A DNA stretch of 16,435 nt from the NCBI GenBank assembly GCA_963661055.1, contig CAVLAC010000041.1:1-16435 (forward strand). Direction: 5' to 3'. Shown here in pieces: positions 7,298 through 14,592 of the stretch (positions within the stretch are counted from its first letter, which is position 1; the number at the start of each line of letters is the position of its first letter). The stretch comes from UBA1067 sp963661055. Lineage in GTDB: Bacteria; Verrucomicrobiota; Kiritimatiellia; RFP12; UBA1067. The position numbers and the translations under genes were made by a program. Under the pieces are notes generated by a model that saw nothing but the letters and a program-made list of their open reading frames with translations, had not been told where the DNA came from and ran no database searches.

Positions 7298-9547
7298 TTA
7301 ACGAACAATGATTGCTAGCCCAAACTCATTACGCAGTTGCAAAAATTGGTCAGGTTCGAGTGCTCCGCGAGAAATCCGAATCTCATCAAGAAGTCCGTCA
7401 AACTTATTTCCCGAGCGGGTGTCAATTGCAATTCCGAATGCCGCGCCCTCAGACGGTTCAAAGCACAGCTTTCCTTCTACTGTCGCTGAACCCACCAATT
7501 TATGGTCGACATAATACTTCAGGTCGGTTTTCCACTCGGACGAACTAGACGCGATTGTGTACGCAATATGATGCCACTTCCCATCGCCCACTTTCTGTGC
7601 CGCTATGGCAGAACCCGAGTTGCCAGGCTCTGCGCCCTCGCTCGTCACCCAGCAGTGGCTAACGCGCATCGCAGGGTTAGCCTTCGAGACGTCACTACCG
7701 CTGTCAAAGAGGAAGGACCAGATTGTTGCATTTTTGCTACGACCGTTAGTGAGAGACATAACAATCTGATAGCGATTTTGCGAACCCGCTTTGATGTAAA
7801 ACTCAATTGTTTGCGCGTTGGACTTCAACAAATCGCCAACATCCGTCCATTTCAAGATGCCACCATTTACACTGAGTGACTTCGCATTCTCTCCAAGGAT
7901 TGTCTCCTTATCACCATGAAGCATCAGGCGTGGACGCGCCACATCATCCGACAGGGTAGCGCCTTCCCTTTGAATAGTCGGTTCTGAATTAAGCGTTCCC
8001 GTGCGGATGCTACTCGTAAAGCCGTTCTCGAACGAGAGATAGGCAATCGTGTTGTTTGCCGCGCGGCACATATAGACGCTCTGCGTGCCGTCAGTTGATG
8101 TCTCAACGCGAAATGTCGTCTTGCCTATCTCAAAGGCACCAGAATTATCGGCATCTACAAAATCGTCCGCCGTGAGCGTCTTAACCGAAGTCGGGGCTTT
8201 CAGCACGCAGACCTCATAGCCGTCGTAGCCCTCCTGATCTGTTTCAAGCTGGATGCTAATCGGTGTCGCGGCAATTTTGCAGTCACTATTCAAAACAATT
8301 GTACCTGCCGCATTATTCTCATGACGAACAATGAATCCAGCCCCTTCACTGAGCGTATAATTAGAAATCGTAGTTTCTGCCGCGGTCGGCGACTTAATCC
8401 ATACCGCATCTGAGAGTTCATTCGTAAGCGCAAAAGCATTTTCCGAACTTAAAACAACACGACCTTCACTGACATTGAAGGCAAAGGAGTCCGCATTTTC
8501 AAGCGTGACAGCACCACTCAGCGTCAGAGTGCCCGCACCCAACTTATCAATAACAAGCGACTTATTCGAGGTGTCACCACTCGCCTTGAAAGGACCGAGA
8601 ACCTCAACATTCGCCCCTTCCTCTAAATCAAAACGGAAGGTTCGCGTTGTGTAATTTGCGTGTTTGACACCGTTCAGATATATGCCGCGGTTCGCGGGAA
8701 TTTGGCAAGTACCGACGGCCGACAAAAAGCGAATAATTGACTCAGCTGGACTCGAGAACTTAATCGCCTCTTCGTTAAGCGTGGACGGATTACCACCAAG
8801 AGCCGTCGCCGAACCTATGGTGTTTGTGACGAGGGCACCGCCACCGAATTCAATTGAACCAAGAAATGAGGCGTTGTCACCCGAAACGCTTAATTCCTTT
8901 TTTGGAAATGTGTAGGCTTTACTACCCAAAATAATCCCCGTGTCCTCCGCGCCCGTGATGTCCGCATAAATTGCGACACCTTGACAATTCTTGTCGGCAC
9001 CAAACCAGAACGGATTCGTCTTCGAAGACAAAACCTCCATCGTACCGCCAATCTGCGCCGTTGTTTTCCCCGCATTATCCAACGAACTATCACCTCCGTT
9101 GTTAATTGGTGTATATTGACCGTTGACGACCGTTAGCCCGCCCTTATAGGTGACGAGAAGCTGATAACTCTTGTTTTCAATCTTGCCAGGCGAGTCCGTC
9201 GTGCCGACTGTGATGTGTCCGTAATATATAGCGTCAGTCGCTTTGCTTGCCTGCGTACGCGCAGCTAGGTTATTCGTGATGATATATTCAAGTCCCGCCG
9301 CGCTACTAGTATTAGGGGCATAGGAAGCCGCGACGCCTGTACCACTTGAGTAGTCCTCCCAGGCGGTGGCAAGGGCGAACGCATTTTTCTTGTTATCGCT
9401 TGCATCCTTTGTAAGCGCATAGACCGTTTTCGATGACTCAGACGTACCTGTCGCCTCAGCCCAAACAACAGGGGTAAAACCTACTGCTACCGCGAGAGCG
9501 ACGGCAGTCAGATTTCTCACTGTGCCCATATCTTTTTGCCTTTTCAT
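7298..9547 (-). CDS. Secreted beta-strand-repeat protein with C-terminal LamG domain
   Basis: This 749-residue protein opens the operon and has the strongest ribosome-binding site in the window (AAAGGTGG, 7 bases before ATG). The signal peptide is clear (basic start, long Ala/Val core, likely cut after VVWA near residue 30). Residues about 35-490 are a Ser/Thr/Gly/Asn-rich, low-charge beta region with passenger-type strands such as LGAGTLTLSGAVTLENA (about 335-352), like autotransporter-associated repeats. A LamG jelly-roll spans about 497-742 (YLSFENG, WHHIAYTI, LLDEIRISRGALEPDQF). The protein ends directly after this domain: no outer-membrane barrel and no PEP-CTERM-like tail is visible. 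It probably binds carbohydrate or covers the cell surface; no catalytic motif is seen and no exact role is assigned. Confidence 0.75.
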   Translation of the reverse strand: MKRQKDMGTVRNLTAVALAVAVGFTPVVWAEATGTSESSKTVYALTKDASDNKKNAFALATAWEDYSSGTGVAASYAPNTSSAAGLEYIITNNLAARTQASKATDAIYYGHITVGTTDSPGKIENKSYQLLVTYKGGLTVVNGQYTPINNGGDSSLDNAGKTTAQIGGTMEVLSSKTNPFWFGADKNCQGVAIYADITGAEDTGIILGSKAYTFPKKELSVSGDNASFLGSIEFGGGALVTNTIGSATALGGNPSTLNEEAIKFSSPAESIIRFLSAVGTCQIPANRGIYLNGVKHANYTTRTFRFDLEEGANVEVLGPFKASGDTSNKSLVIDKLGAGTLTLSGAVTLENADSFAFNVSEGRVVLSSENAFALTNELSDAVWIKSPTAAETTISNYTLSEGAGFIVRHENNAAGTIVLNSDCKIAATPISIQLETDQEGYDGYEVCVLKAPTSVKTLTADDFVDADNSGAFEIGKTTFRVETSTDGTQSVYMCRAANNTIAYLSFENGFTSSIRTGTLNSEPTIQREGATLSDDVARPRLMLHGDKETILGENAKSLSVNGGILKWTDVGDLLKSNAQTIEFYIKAGSQNRYQIVMSLTNGRSKNATIWSFLFDSGSDVSKANPAMRVSHCWVTSEGAEPGNSGSAIAAQKVGDGKWHHIAYTIASSSSEWKTDLKYYVDHKLVGSATVEGKLCFEPSEGAAFGIAIDTRSGNKFDGLLDEIRISRGALEPDQFLQLRNEFGLAIIVR

Positions 9548-9603
9548 TGTTTACCACCTTTCATTTTGGGTTATTCAAACTACTCAATTTTCCTTGCATA
9601 GAT

Positions 9604-9609
9604 ATTATA
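9604..9609 (-). promoter_or_regulatory. -10 box of the 9547 operon
   Basis: A perfect TATAAT on the minus strand predicts a start near 9597 and a 50-nt leader. The hexamer 17 bp upstream (GGATAA) is a poor -35 box, consistent with dependence on an activator. Confidence 0.55.
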
Positions 9610-9648
9610 CTAAAATATGTCTCATATTATCCGTATGACGGACTTTCC

Positions 9649-9658
9649 TTTTGCGACA
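9649..9658. promoter_or_regulatory. Shared element TTTTGCGACA, copy 1 (candidate regulator site)
   Basis: This 10-bp sequence is identical to 14532-14541. In both places its near edge lies 40 bp from the near edge of the minus-strand TATAAT, so its centre sits about 56 bp upstream of each predicted transcription start. That is a usual position for an activator site. The bound protein is inferred to be the AraC/XylR-type regulator encoded at 14593. Confidence 0.55.
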
Positions 9659-9673
9659 AGCAATGTGAGCTCA

Positions 9674-12571
9674 TCATTGCTGCTCCTGAAACTGGGGCGC
9701 ACGACCCTGTGACACACCCTCACAATTACGAAGCGTAACTTTCGCATTGCCGTTGCGGCGCACTTCACCACCCGTGCAACCTTCTAACAAAATTCCTTCG
9801 CCGTCGACTGTGTTATCTACGATTGAAATATCGTAGTGGGAGTCCGCAGGCAACGGCTTGCGCGCACCATTGTTGCCGCCGACCTGAATACCGCCGCCGT
9901 TTTCACGACAAACATTACCGCGCACGACGAGATTGCGGCTACAACCACCTTCCATCCATTCATATTCCGTCGCAATAGAAATTGCCGTCCCCGCACACCT
10001 CTCAATGCGATTAGACTCAATCAGTCCGTTTGAAGCTTTGATTAGAAGTCCGCGAGCACGATTGTAGCCAAAGTCGCACCCCCGAATGACAAAGCCGTTG
10101 CCCTGATGACGGTTCGAGATAATCACACTGCCGCGTGCGAGATGAAGAGGTCTTTCCAACTTCAAACGATACGCCTTGCGGCATCCTTTCGCAATCCCAG
10201 GCCAGAAGCCGAGTGTATTCATATAAGACTTCTCTTCTTCAGTCGTGTCGCCATCTGCCGTCACTTTTATAATCTTTATGTCGGGAAGACTCTTACCCTC
10301 GTAGGTCATAACCTGACACATATCACCATCATCGATAGAAAGCCCAAGATAGTTCACGAGGATGCGAAGTTCATCGTCGCCCTTCGACTCCGTGACAAGT
10401 CCATACATGCCAGAAATATTCACGCAGTCATCGCAGTGGTATTTCGCCTCGCAATCAATAATTTGCGGACCGCGCACTGCACCACGGTGCATATTCGCAT
10501 CGTGGTTACCACTACGAAGTCGCTTCAGTGCGCGTGGGGAAAGGTCTTCCTCTGGCGGACAGCGCACAATCCGGCAGCGCAAATAGGTATTCGCGTCGCC
10601 GAAATAGTCCTCATAAGCGCACCCATGCGGTGTCGCGTATTCCGTAATATCCTCAAAACGGCATTCTGAACAGCGCAGGCTCTTGATGGCACTCACTTCA
10701 GTTGGACGGGTCTTATCCTTCATACTCCAAACAGCAATATCACCCACATTGCCGCGCCGGTCTTTACCACCCGAAATCTTGAATGTGTCCACCCCCGTCT
10801 TCATAACTGCAATGCCCTCACGAAAGCGCATCGGATTCTTCAGTTCCAAATCCACTTTCCCATAGACCTGAATGGGCCAGCATGAGCCCGCATCCTTTTC
10901 ATTGCCATCTGGAACGGGATAGCCGTTGATAATTTTAACATCCCACGACCCTTCCGCATCGACATTCGTAATGACAGCCTGCGTAAATGGAAGGTCGGCA
11001 TAGTCAATCGTTAAGTTCTTCAGTATAACGCGCACGCAATCCTGGAGGTCTACCATCCGCGTTTTAACTGTACCGACAAACTTCGAACCGCTGAAGTCAA
11101 TTAATATATCCTTAACGCCCTTGAGCCGCAAATAAGCGGTCTGCCCGAACTCAGGTGTCAGCCAATACTCGGCCTTCGGTAGCGTAATATGCCGTTCGCC
11201 GCGCTCCAGCGCTTCCGTAATGAACGCAATTGGGTCAAGGCAGATGCGTTGCGCCTCTATGGCACGATCATAGCCTCCATCTACCGTATGCTTCTGGTCG
11301 TGACCTGGTCTCCATCCATGCGTCTCGCCTTGTACATAGGTAATCTTCTTGGGAACCTGAAGTGCATTGTAGAGCACTGTGAGCGAGGATGGCGGGCTCA
11401 CATAGTCACCCATACCTGCAAATGTAATTGCCACTGGACAAGTCACTCGCCGCGCGGCAAAGACTAGGTCATAGTAAGCCAAGGCGGGCGTATCGGTTTT
11501 AGGACGATAGGTCGATTTGAGACGCCCGAGCGTATCCTGTCCTCGCCAATCGCAACCCCAAGTCCCATTTGTGATGAGCCGCGTTACCCGATGAAAACGT
11601 GAAGCCGCCGTAATGGCTTGCCAGCCTCCTTGACTGCTCGCGGAAACCTCAAGCGTCTGCCCATCCCACTCAGGTAGTGTCACAAGCCATTGGAGATAGC
11701 GAATTGCACGCATCGCCACGCCCTTCCAATAACTCGTTTCGCGGTCAGAATTAGACTCAGGATCCATTCCGTAACCATAGCCTGGTTTTGAAATAGATTT
11801 GAAGAAATCCTTAATATAGGCTTCGCCGCGCCCAAGGTCATAGCCGTTCACATTAATTTCCATTCGAATCTTGTCATGCGGACCTCCTTTCGGCACAGGC
11901 ATCTCTTCCGTTGCCGCGCCCGAATAACACGCGAGAATAGGCATCTTGTTCGTGGCACTCGCCGTAACTGGTATTGTTAAATATCCCGTTATAGGACGAT
12001 CCCCTGCGCATGCAATCCGCACCGTATAAAGTTTGACCTCTTTATCCTCACACGGAACCTCGCGACGTTCAGCAGAGATTGGTACTGTGGCAACTTCTTT
12101 TTCGATGGACTGCCAAAATACTTCGTAATCCTCTGGTTCTTCGCATCCTTTCACTGCGAACGGCGAGACCCCCGCGCCACCCATAAAGAAGACGCGTTTC
12201 TCCCACCTATGCTTCTTGGGGACGCGCATACCATCCTTCGTGACAACATTCGCCTCGATACAAACAAACCCAGGCTTATCGCTCTTCGTGCGCAGAACAA
12301 GCGGTTCATTCGTAGGCAGAGGTGCACGCCCTTTCTCAACGAGACCATCATCACCACGTCGTTCCCAGTCTAGAAAGTAGGTGTCGGCGGGAACATCGTT
12401 CGTCATCCCTTCTAGAATAAGCGAAAATGTCATCTCCTCGCCAGGCGCATAAAATAGCTTATCCTCTAGCGTCTTGCCTCGAATTAACGCCGAACTCCAA
12501 TCTAGAGCTCTCACGCTACACATAGAGAGAACCCCAATCAGCAATAGAAGTGGTCTAAATCTTACAATCAT
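9674..12571 (-). CDS. CE7 acetylxylan esterase fused to a right-handed beta-helix domain
   Basis: The 965-residue product starts at an ATG preceded by GAAGGA, 22 bp after the previous gene. The frame extends upstream to 12679, but that part overlaps the previous gene. The signal peptide is cut near SVRA (about residue 23). A beta-sandwich (about 25-120) precedes a CE7-type alpha/beta hydrolase (about 140-440) with S313 in SSQGG, D389 in MGDYVSPP and H418 in GETHGW. The Asp-His spacing of 29 equals that of characterised CE7 enzymes. CE7 removes acetyl groups from xylan and xylo-oligosaccharides. Residues about 445-950 form a parallel beta-helix (LTIDYADLPFTQ near 525, NRARGLLI near 835, EWMEGG near 870), resembling GH110-like helices. 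Whether this half is a glycosidase, a lyase or a binding unit is unknown. It is probably co-transcribed with the GH127 gene. Confidence 0.85.
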   Translation of the reverse strand: MIVRFRPLLLLIGVLSMCSVRALDWSSALIRGKTLEDKLFYAPGEEMTFSLILEGMTNDVPADTYFLDWERRGDDGLVEKGRAPLPTNEPLVLRTKSDKPGFVCIEANVVTKDGMRVPKKHRWEKRVFFMGGAGVSPFAVKGCEEPEDYEVFWQSIEKEVATVPISAERREVPCEDKEVKLYTVRIACAGDRPITGYLTIPVTASATNKMPILACYSGAATEEMPVPKGGPHDKIRMEINVNGYDLGRGEAYIKDFFKSISKPGYGYGMDPESNSDRETSYWKGVAMRAIRYLQWLVTLPEWDGQTLEVSASSQGGWQAITAASRFHRVTRLITNGTWGCDWRGQDTLGRLKSTYRPKTDTPALAYYDLVFAARRVTCPVAITFAGMGDYVSPPSSLTVLYNALQVPKKITYVQGETHGWRPGHDQKHTVDGGYDRAIEAQRICLDPIAFITEALERGERHITLPKAEYWLTPEFGQTAYLRLKGVKDILIDFSGSKFVGTVKTRMVDLQDCVRVILKNLTIDYADLPFTQAVITNVDAEGSWDVKIINGYPVPDGNEKDAGSCWPIQVYGKVDLELKNPMRFREGIAVMKTGVDTFKISGGKDRRGNVGDIAVWSMKDKTRPTEVSAIKSLRCSECRFEDITEYATPHGCAYEDYFGDANTYLRCRIVRCPPEEDLSPRALKRLRSGNHDANMHRGAVRGPQIIDCEAKYHCDDCVNISGMYGLVTESKGDDELRILVNYLGLSIDDGDMCQVMTYEGKSLPDIKIIKVTADGDTTEEEKSYMNTLGFWPGIAKGCRKAYRLKLERPLHLARGSVIISNRHQGNGFVIRGCDFGYNRARGLLIKASNGLIESNRIERCAGTAISIATEYEWMEGGCSRNLVVRGNVCRENGGGIQVGGNNGARKPLPADSHYDISIVDNTVDGEGILLEGCTGGEVRRNGNAKVTLRNCEGVSQGRAPQFQEQQ

Positions 12572-12593
12572 CCCTTTAGTTCCTTCTTCCGTA

Positions 12594-14480
12594 TTACTCA
12601 AATTGACCCCACTCGATGGGGAACCAAGTGCGATAGTAGTTGTCGCGATGCCAAGTGTTGCCGGCGGACGCGAAATCACAGAATGTCACCGTTTCGGGGA
12701 GTTCGCCCTCGGGGTTCTCGTGATGAGAGCCAATGGGCAGTGTCGCCGAAAAAGTCATCCAGAAGTCGTCCGAGGGCGTCCGCACAGGCGTAAAGACCTC
12801 GACGGACTGACCGTCCGTGAATACACGGCGGCGAATCGGCTCCGTCAAGTCGCCATCCGCAAAGCGGCTGTCACGCGCAAGAAGAATGGGTCCGCGCGTA
12901 AAGGCGATATTATGTTGAAGCGTATGGGCAATGACGGGCATGTCAAACGCAATCTCCACAATATCACCAAGCGCCCAATCGCGTGAAATGGTGCAGTAAG
13001 TGCCCGGTTTCACATCGGGCTGTACCTCACCATTAACCTTCACGACCGTCTTTGCGCTCCAAGACGGAATGCGCAGTCGCACCGTGAGCGGTCCTGTCGT
13101 ATGGCTCACAATCCGCGCCCAGTTCTCACGCGGATAAAGCGAGTACATGTCAAAACCCTTGACATGCGCGGATGCATAGAAATTGAAAGTCGCCGTCTTG
13201 CCGTCATTGCGGCAAAACTCGCGCAGGAACACGAGAAAGCCACGCGGACCATTCGCCGTGCAACAGTCCGTGTGCATAAAGCAGTGGTGCTGACCGTGGT
13301 AGCGATTGCCAGAAAGCGGCGTATAGCCCGCGAACTCCGATCCGTCCATTGACAAAGAACCAAGGTAAGCGTTATAGAAACTGCGCTCGATCTGGTCTGC
13401 CCACTTCGGGTCGTCCGTCATCGAAAGAAACTTCTCGCAGAACCGCATCCAGGTCGTCGTCACGCAGGTCTCCTGAAGGCGCAAATAAGGGAGGTGCTGC
13501 TTTGACGCACCGTGAAACCACGCCTCGGAACTCGCGCAACCCCCAGCAATATTGATTTCTTCCTTAATAATATCTTCTGCCGTCAAAAGTGCCGCGCGAT
13601 AGAGCCGCGCCGCCTCAGGGTCTGCCGCGCCCTTCTTCTTGCGCAATTCCTCAACATAATCCAGCATTCCCTGATAACAACTCATCATTTCGTACGCCTT
13701 GCCGCGTCCGTATTTGCACACATACGCCCACGGAGCCGTCTTGTCATAGTCCGCGTCATTCCTGTCGGCGACCGAAACTCCCTTGTGCGCAAGATCAACC
13801 AGTCTCGGACCCTTCTCAGGCTCAGACATCCCTTTTATAATGTACGAGGCAAAATCAAAGTACTTTTCATCCCCTGTCCGCCGATAGAGCCAAACAACAG
13901 GCTCAAGAATGGCCGAACTCGCGTAGCCCGACCAGTTGCCCGTCTGCCACAACTCGCGTCCGCGATGTCCATTCGGACCAATCTCAGCAATGACATAGTC
14001 GCACAACTTCTTCGCGGCAGAAAGTGCCGCGCTACGCCTCGTCGCATTTGTAGATGCTTCGTAGTAATGCAGAAGCCCGAGAAGTGTATACTTGATTCCC
14101 CAGACATCCCAACCTTCGCCAAGGCGCAAGTCGTCCGGATAGTTCCCGATGTAGCCGCAGGGTTCTTGGCTCGCAAGAATGCGGTCTATACCCCGCTCAA
14201 TATCCGCCGCGATCTTCTCGGAACTTGAATATGCCGCGAACGGTACAGCCGCATGCATATACTTGCCCCAGAACTCGGTTTGCCACCAGAGCTTGCGTTC
14301 CGTCTTCTCCATAAAGGGCGCGGTGATATAATCAATATCCGTCCCGCCAATGTGGCGTTCAATCATACGATTCAGACGGTCGCCGAGGAACCCTTTTAAT
14401 TGAATATCGCCTATTTCCGCTACGACAGGTAGCAGAAGGCAGGCAAAACCAACAGAAAATAGTCTTTTCATATTTCGCAT
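12594..14480 (-). CDS. GH127-type beta-L-arabinofuranosidase
   Basis: This is predicted to release beta-L-arabinofuranose, as in plant hydroxyproline-linked arabinosides or arabinan/arabinoxylan side chains. The 628-residue product has a signal peptide cut near VVA (about residue 21), then the (alpha/alpha)6 barrel. The zinc-site residues of the family are present and nearly co-linear with Bifidobacterium HypBA1: E337 and C339 in QETC, and C406-C407 in TDCCTANG (HypBA1 has E338, C340, C417, C418). C406 would be the cysteine nucleophile. The C-terminal beta domains (RLRIPSWS) are typical. Two start codons lie close together (14480 and 14471), neither with a ribosome-binding site. TATAAT ends six bases before the first, which suggests a leaderless message. 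It is the first gene of its operon and divergent from the regulator. Confidence 0.9.
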   Translation of the reverse strand: MRNMKRLFSVGFACLLLPVVAEIGDIQLKGFLGDRLNRMIERHIGGTDIDYITAPFMEKTERKLWWQTEFWGKYMHAAVPFAAYSSSEKIAADIERGIDRILASQEPCGYIGNYPDDLRLGEGWDVWGIKYTLLGLLHYYEASTNATRRSAALSAAKKLCDYVIAEIGPNGHRGRELWQTGNWSGYASSAILEPVVWLYRRTGDEKYFDFASYIIKGMSEPEKGPRLVDLAHKGVSVADRNDADYDKTAPWAYVCKYGRGKAYEMMSCYQGMLDYVEELRKKKGAADPEAARLYRAALLTAEDIIKEEINIAGGCASSEAWFHGASKQHLPYLRLQETCVTTTWMRFCEKFLSMTDDPKWADQIERSFYNAYLGSLSMDGSEFAGYTPLSGNRYHGQHHCFMHTDCCTANGPRGFLVFLREFCRNDGKTATFNFYASAHVKGFDMYSLYPRENWARIVSHTTGPLTVRLRIPSWSAKTVVKVNGEVQPDVKPGTYCTISRDWALGDIVEIAFDMPVIAHTLQHNIAFTRGPILLARDSRFADGDLTEPIRRRVFTDGQSVEVFTPVRTPSDDFWMTFSATLPIGSHHENPEGELPETVTFCDFASAGNTWHRDNYYRTWFPIEWGQFE

Positions 14481-14486
14481 ATCAAC

Positions 14487-14492
14487 ATTATA
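14487..14492 (-). promoter_or_regulatory. -10 box of the arabinofuranosidase operon
   Basis: A perfect TATAAT on the minus strand is followed by GTTGAT and then ATG, so the predicted +1 is the A of the start codon at 14480. Confidence 0.6.
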
Positions 14493-14531
14493 CCATTCGT
14501 TCGCTTTGTTTGCGCGAACGGATACCTTATG

Positions 14532-14541
14532 TTTTGCGACA
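14532..14541. promoter_or_regulatory. Shared element TTTTGCGACA, copy 2, at the centre of the divergent region
   Basis: The element centre (14536.5) equals the midpoint of the two -10 boxes and of the two start codons. A related CGCAAA lies 24 bp away on the minus strand (CGCAAACA), which could form the second half of an AraC-type direct repeat. The binding protein is inferred from position only. Confidence 0.6.
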
Positions 14542-14580
14542 TTCGTATTTCTCCCCCTTTTAGAGTCGGCGCAATTCTGC

Positions 14581-14586
14581 TATAAT
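14581..14586 (+). promoter_or_regulatory. -10 box of the regulator gene
   Basis: A perfect TATAAT is followed by AGAGGT and then ATG at 14593. The predicted transcription start coincides with the start codon. The AGAGG between them is too close to the ATG to act as a ribosome-binding site for it. Confidence 0.6.
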
Positions 14587-14592
14587 AGAGGT

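Larger units (their letters stand above)
9548..9673 (-). promoter_or_regulatory. Intergenic promoter region of the 9547 operon
   Basis: This 126-bp gap separates the two minus-strand gene groups. On the minus strand it contains the TGTCGCAAAA form of the shared element, an inverted repeat TCCGT-ATG-ACGGA (9630-9642, about -33 to -45), a perfect -10 box and a strong ribosome-binding site. The inverted repeat GCAATG/CATTGC (9660-9680) overlaps the stop codon of the upstream gene. It has no T run, so read-through from that gene is possible. Confidence 0.55.
14481..14592. promoter_or_regulatory. Symmetric divergent promoter region
   Basis: This 112-bp gap lies between the arabinofuranosidase and regulator genes. 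Each side has TATAAT followed by exactly six bases and then ATG. The two -10 boxes are equidistant from the central TTTTGCGACA. Neither side has a good -35 box 16-18 bp upstream (GCGCAA-like leftward, TTTTAG rightward). The layout suggests one bound regulator controlling both directions, including its own gene. Confidence 0.6.

Noticed and set aside
7298..9547. Complete autotransporter
   Set aside because: The C-terminus is a LamG domain; no beta-barrel translocator of about 250 residues follows.
10106..10669. 187-codon antisense frame inside the beta-helix gene
   Set aside because: It lies opposite clearly conserved beta-helix coding sequence, and its product has no recognisable features.
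12572..12679. Longer start for the esterase/beta-helix protein
   Set aside because: It would overlap the end of the arabinofuranosidase gene by 86 bp and bury a clear signal peptide that begins at the ATG at 12571, which has its own ribosome-binding site.
14506..14592. Longer start for the regulator
   Set aside because: It would run through the shared element and the TATAAT box, and its extra residues match nothing in the XylR-like family.
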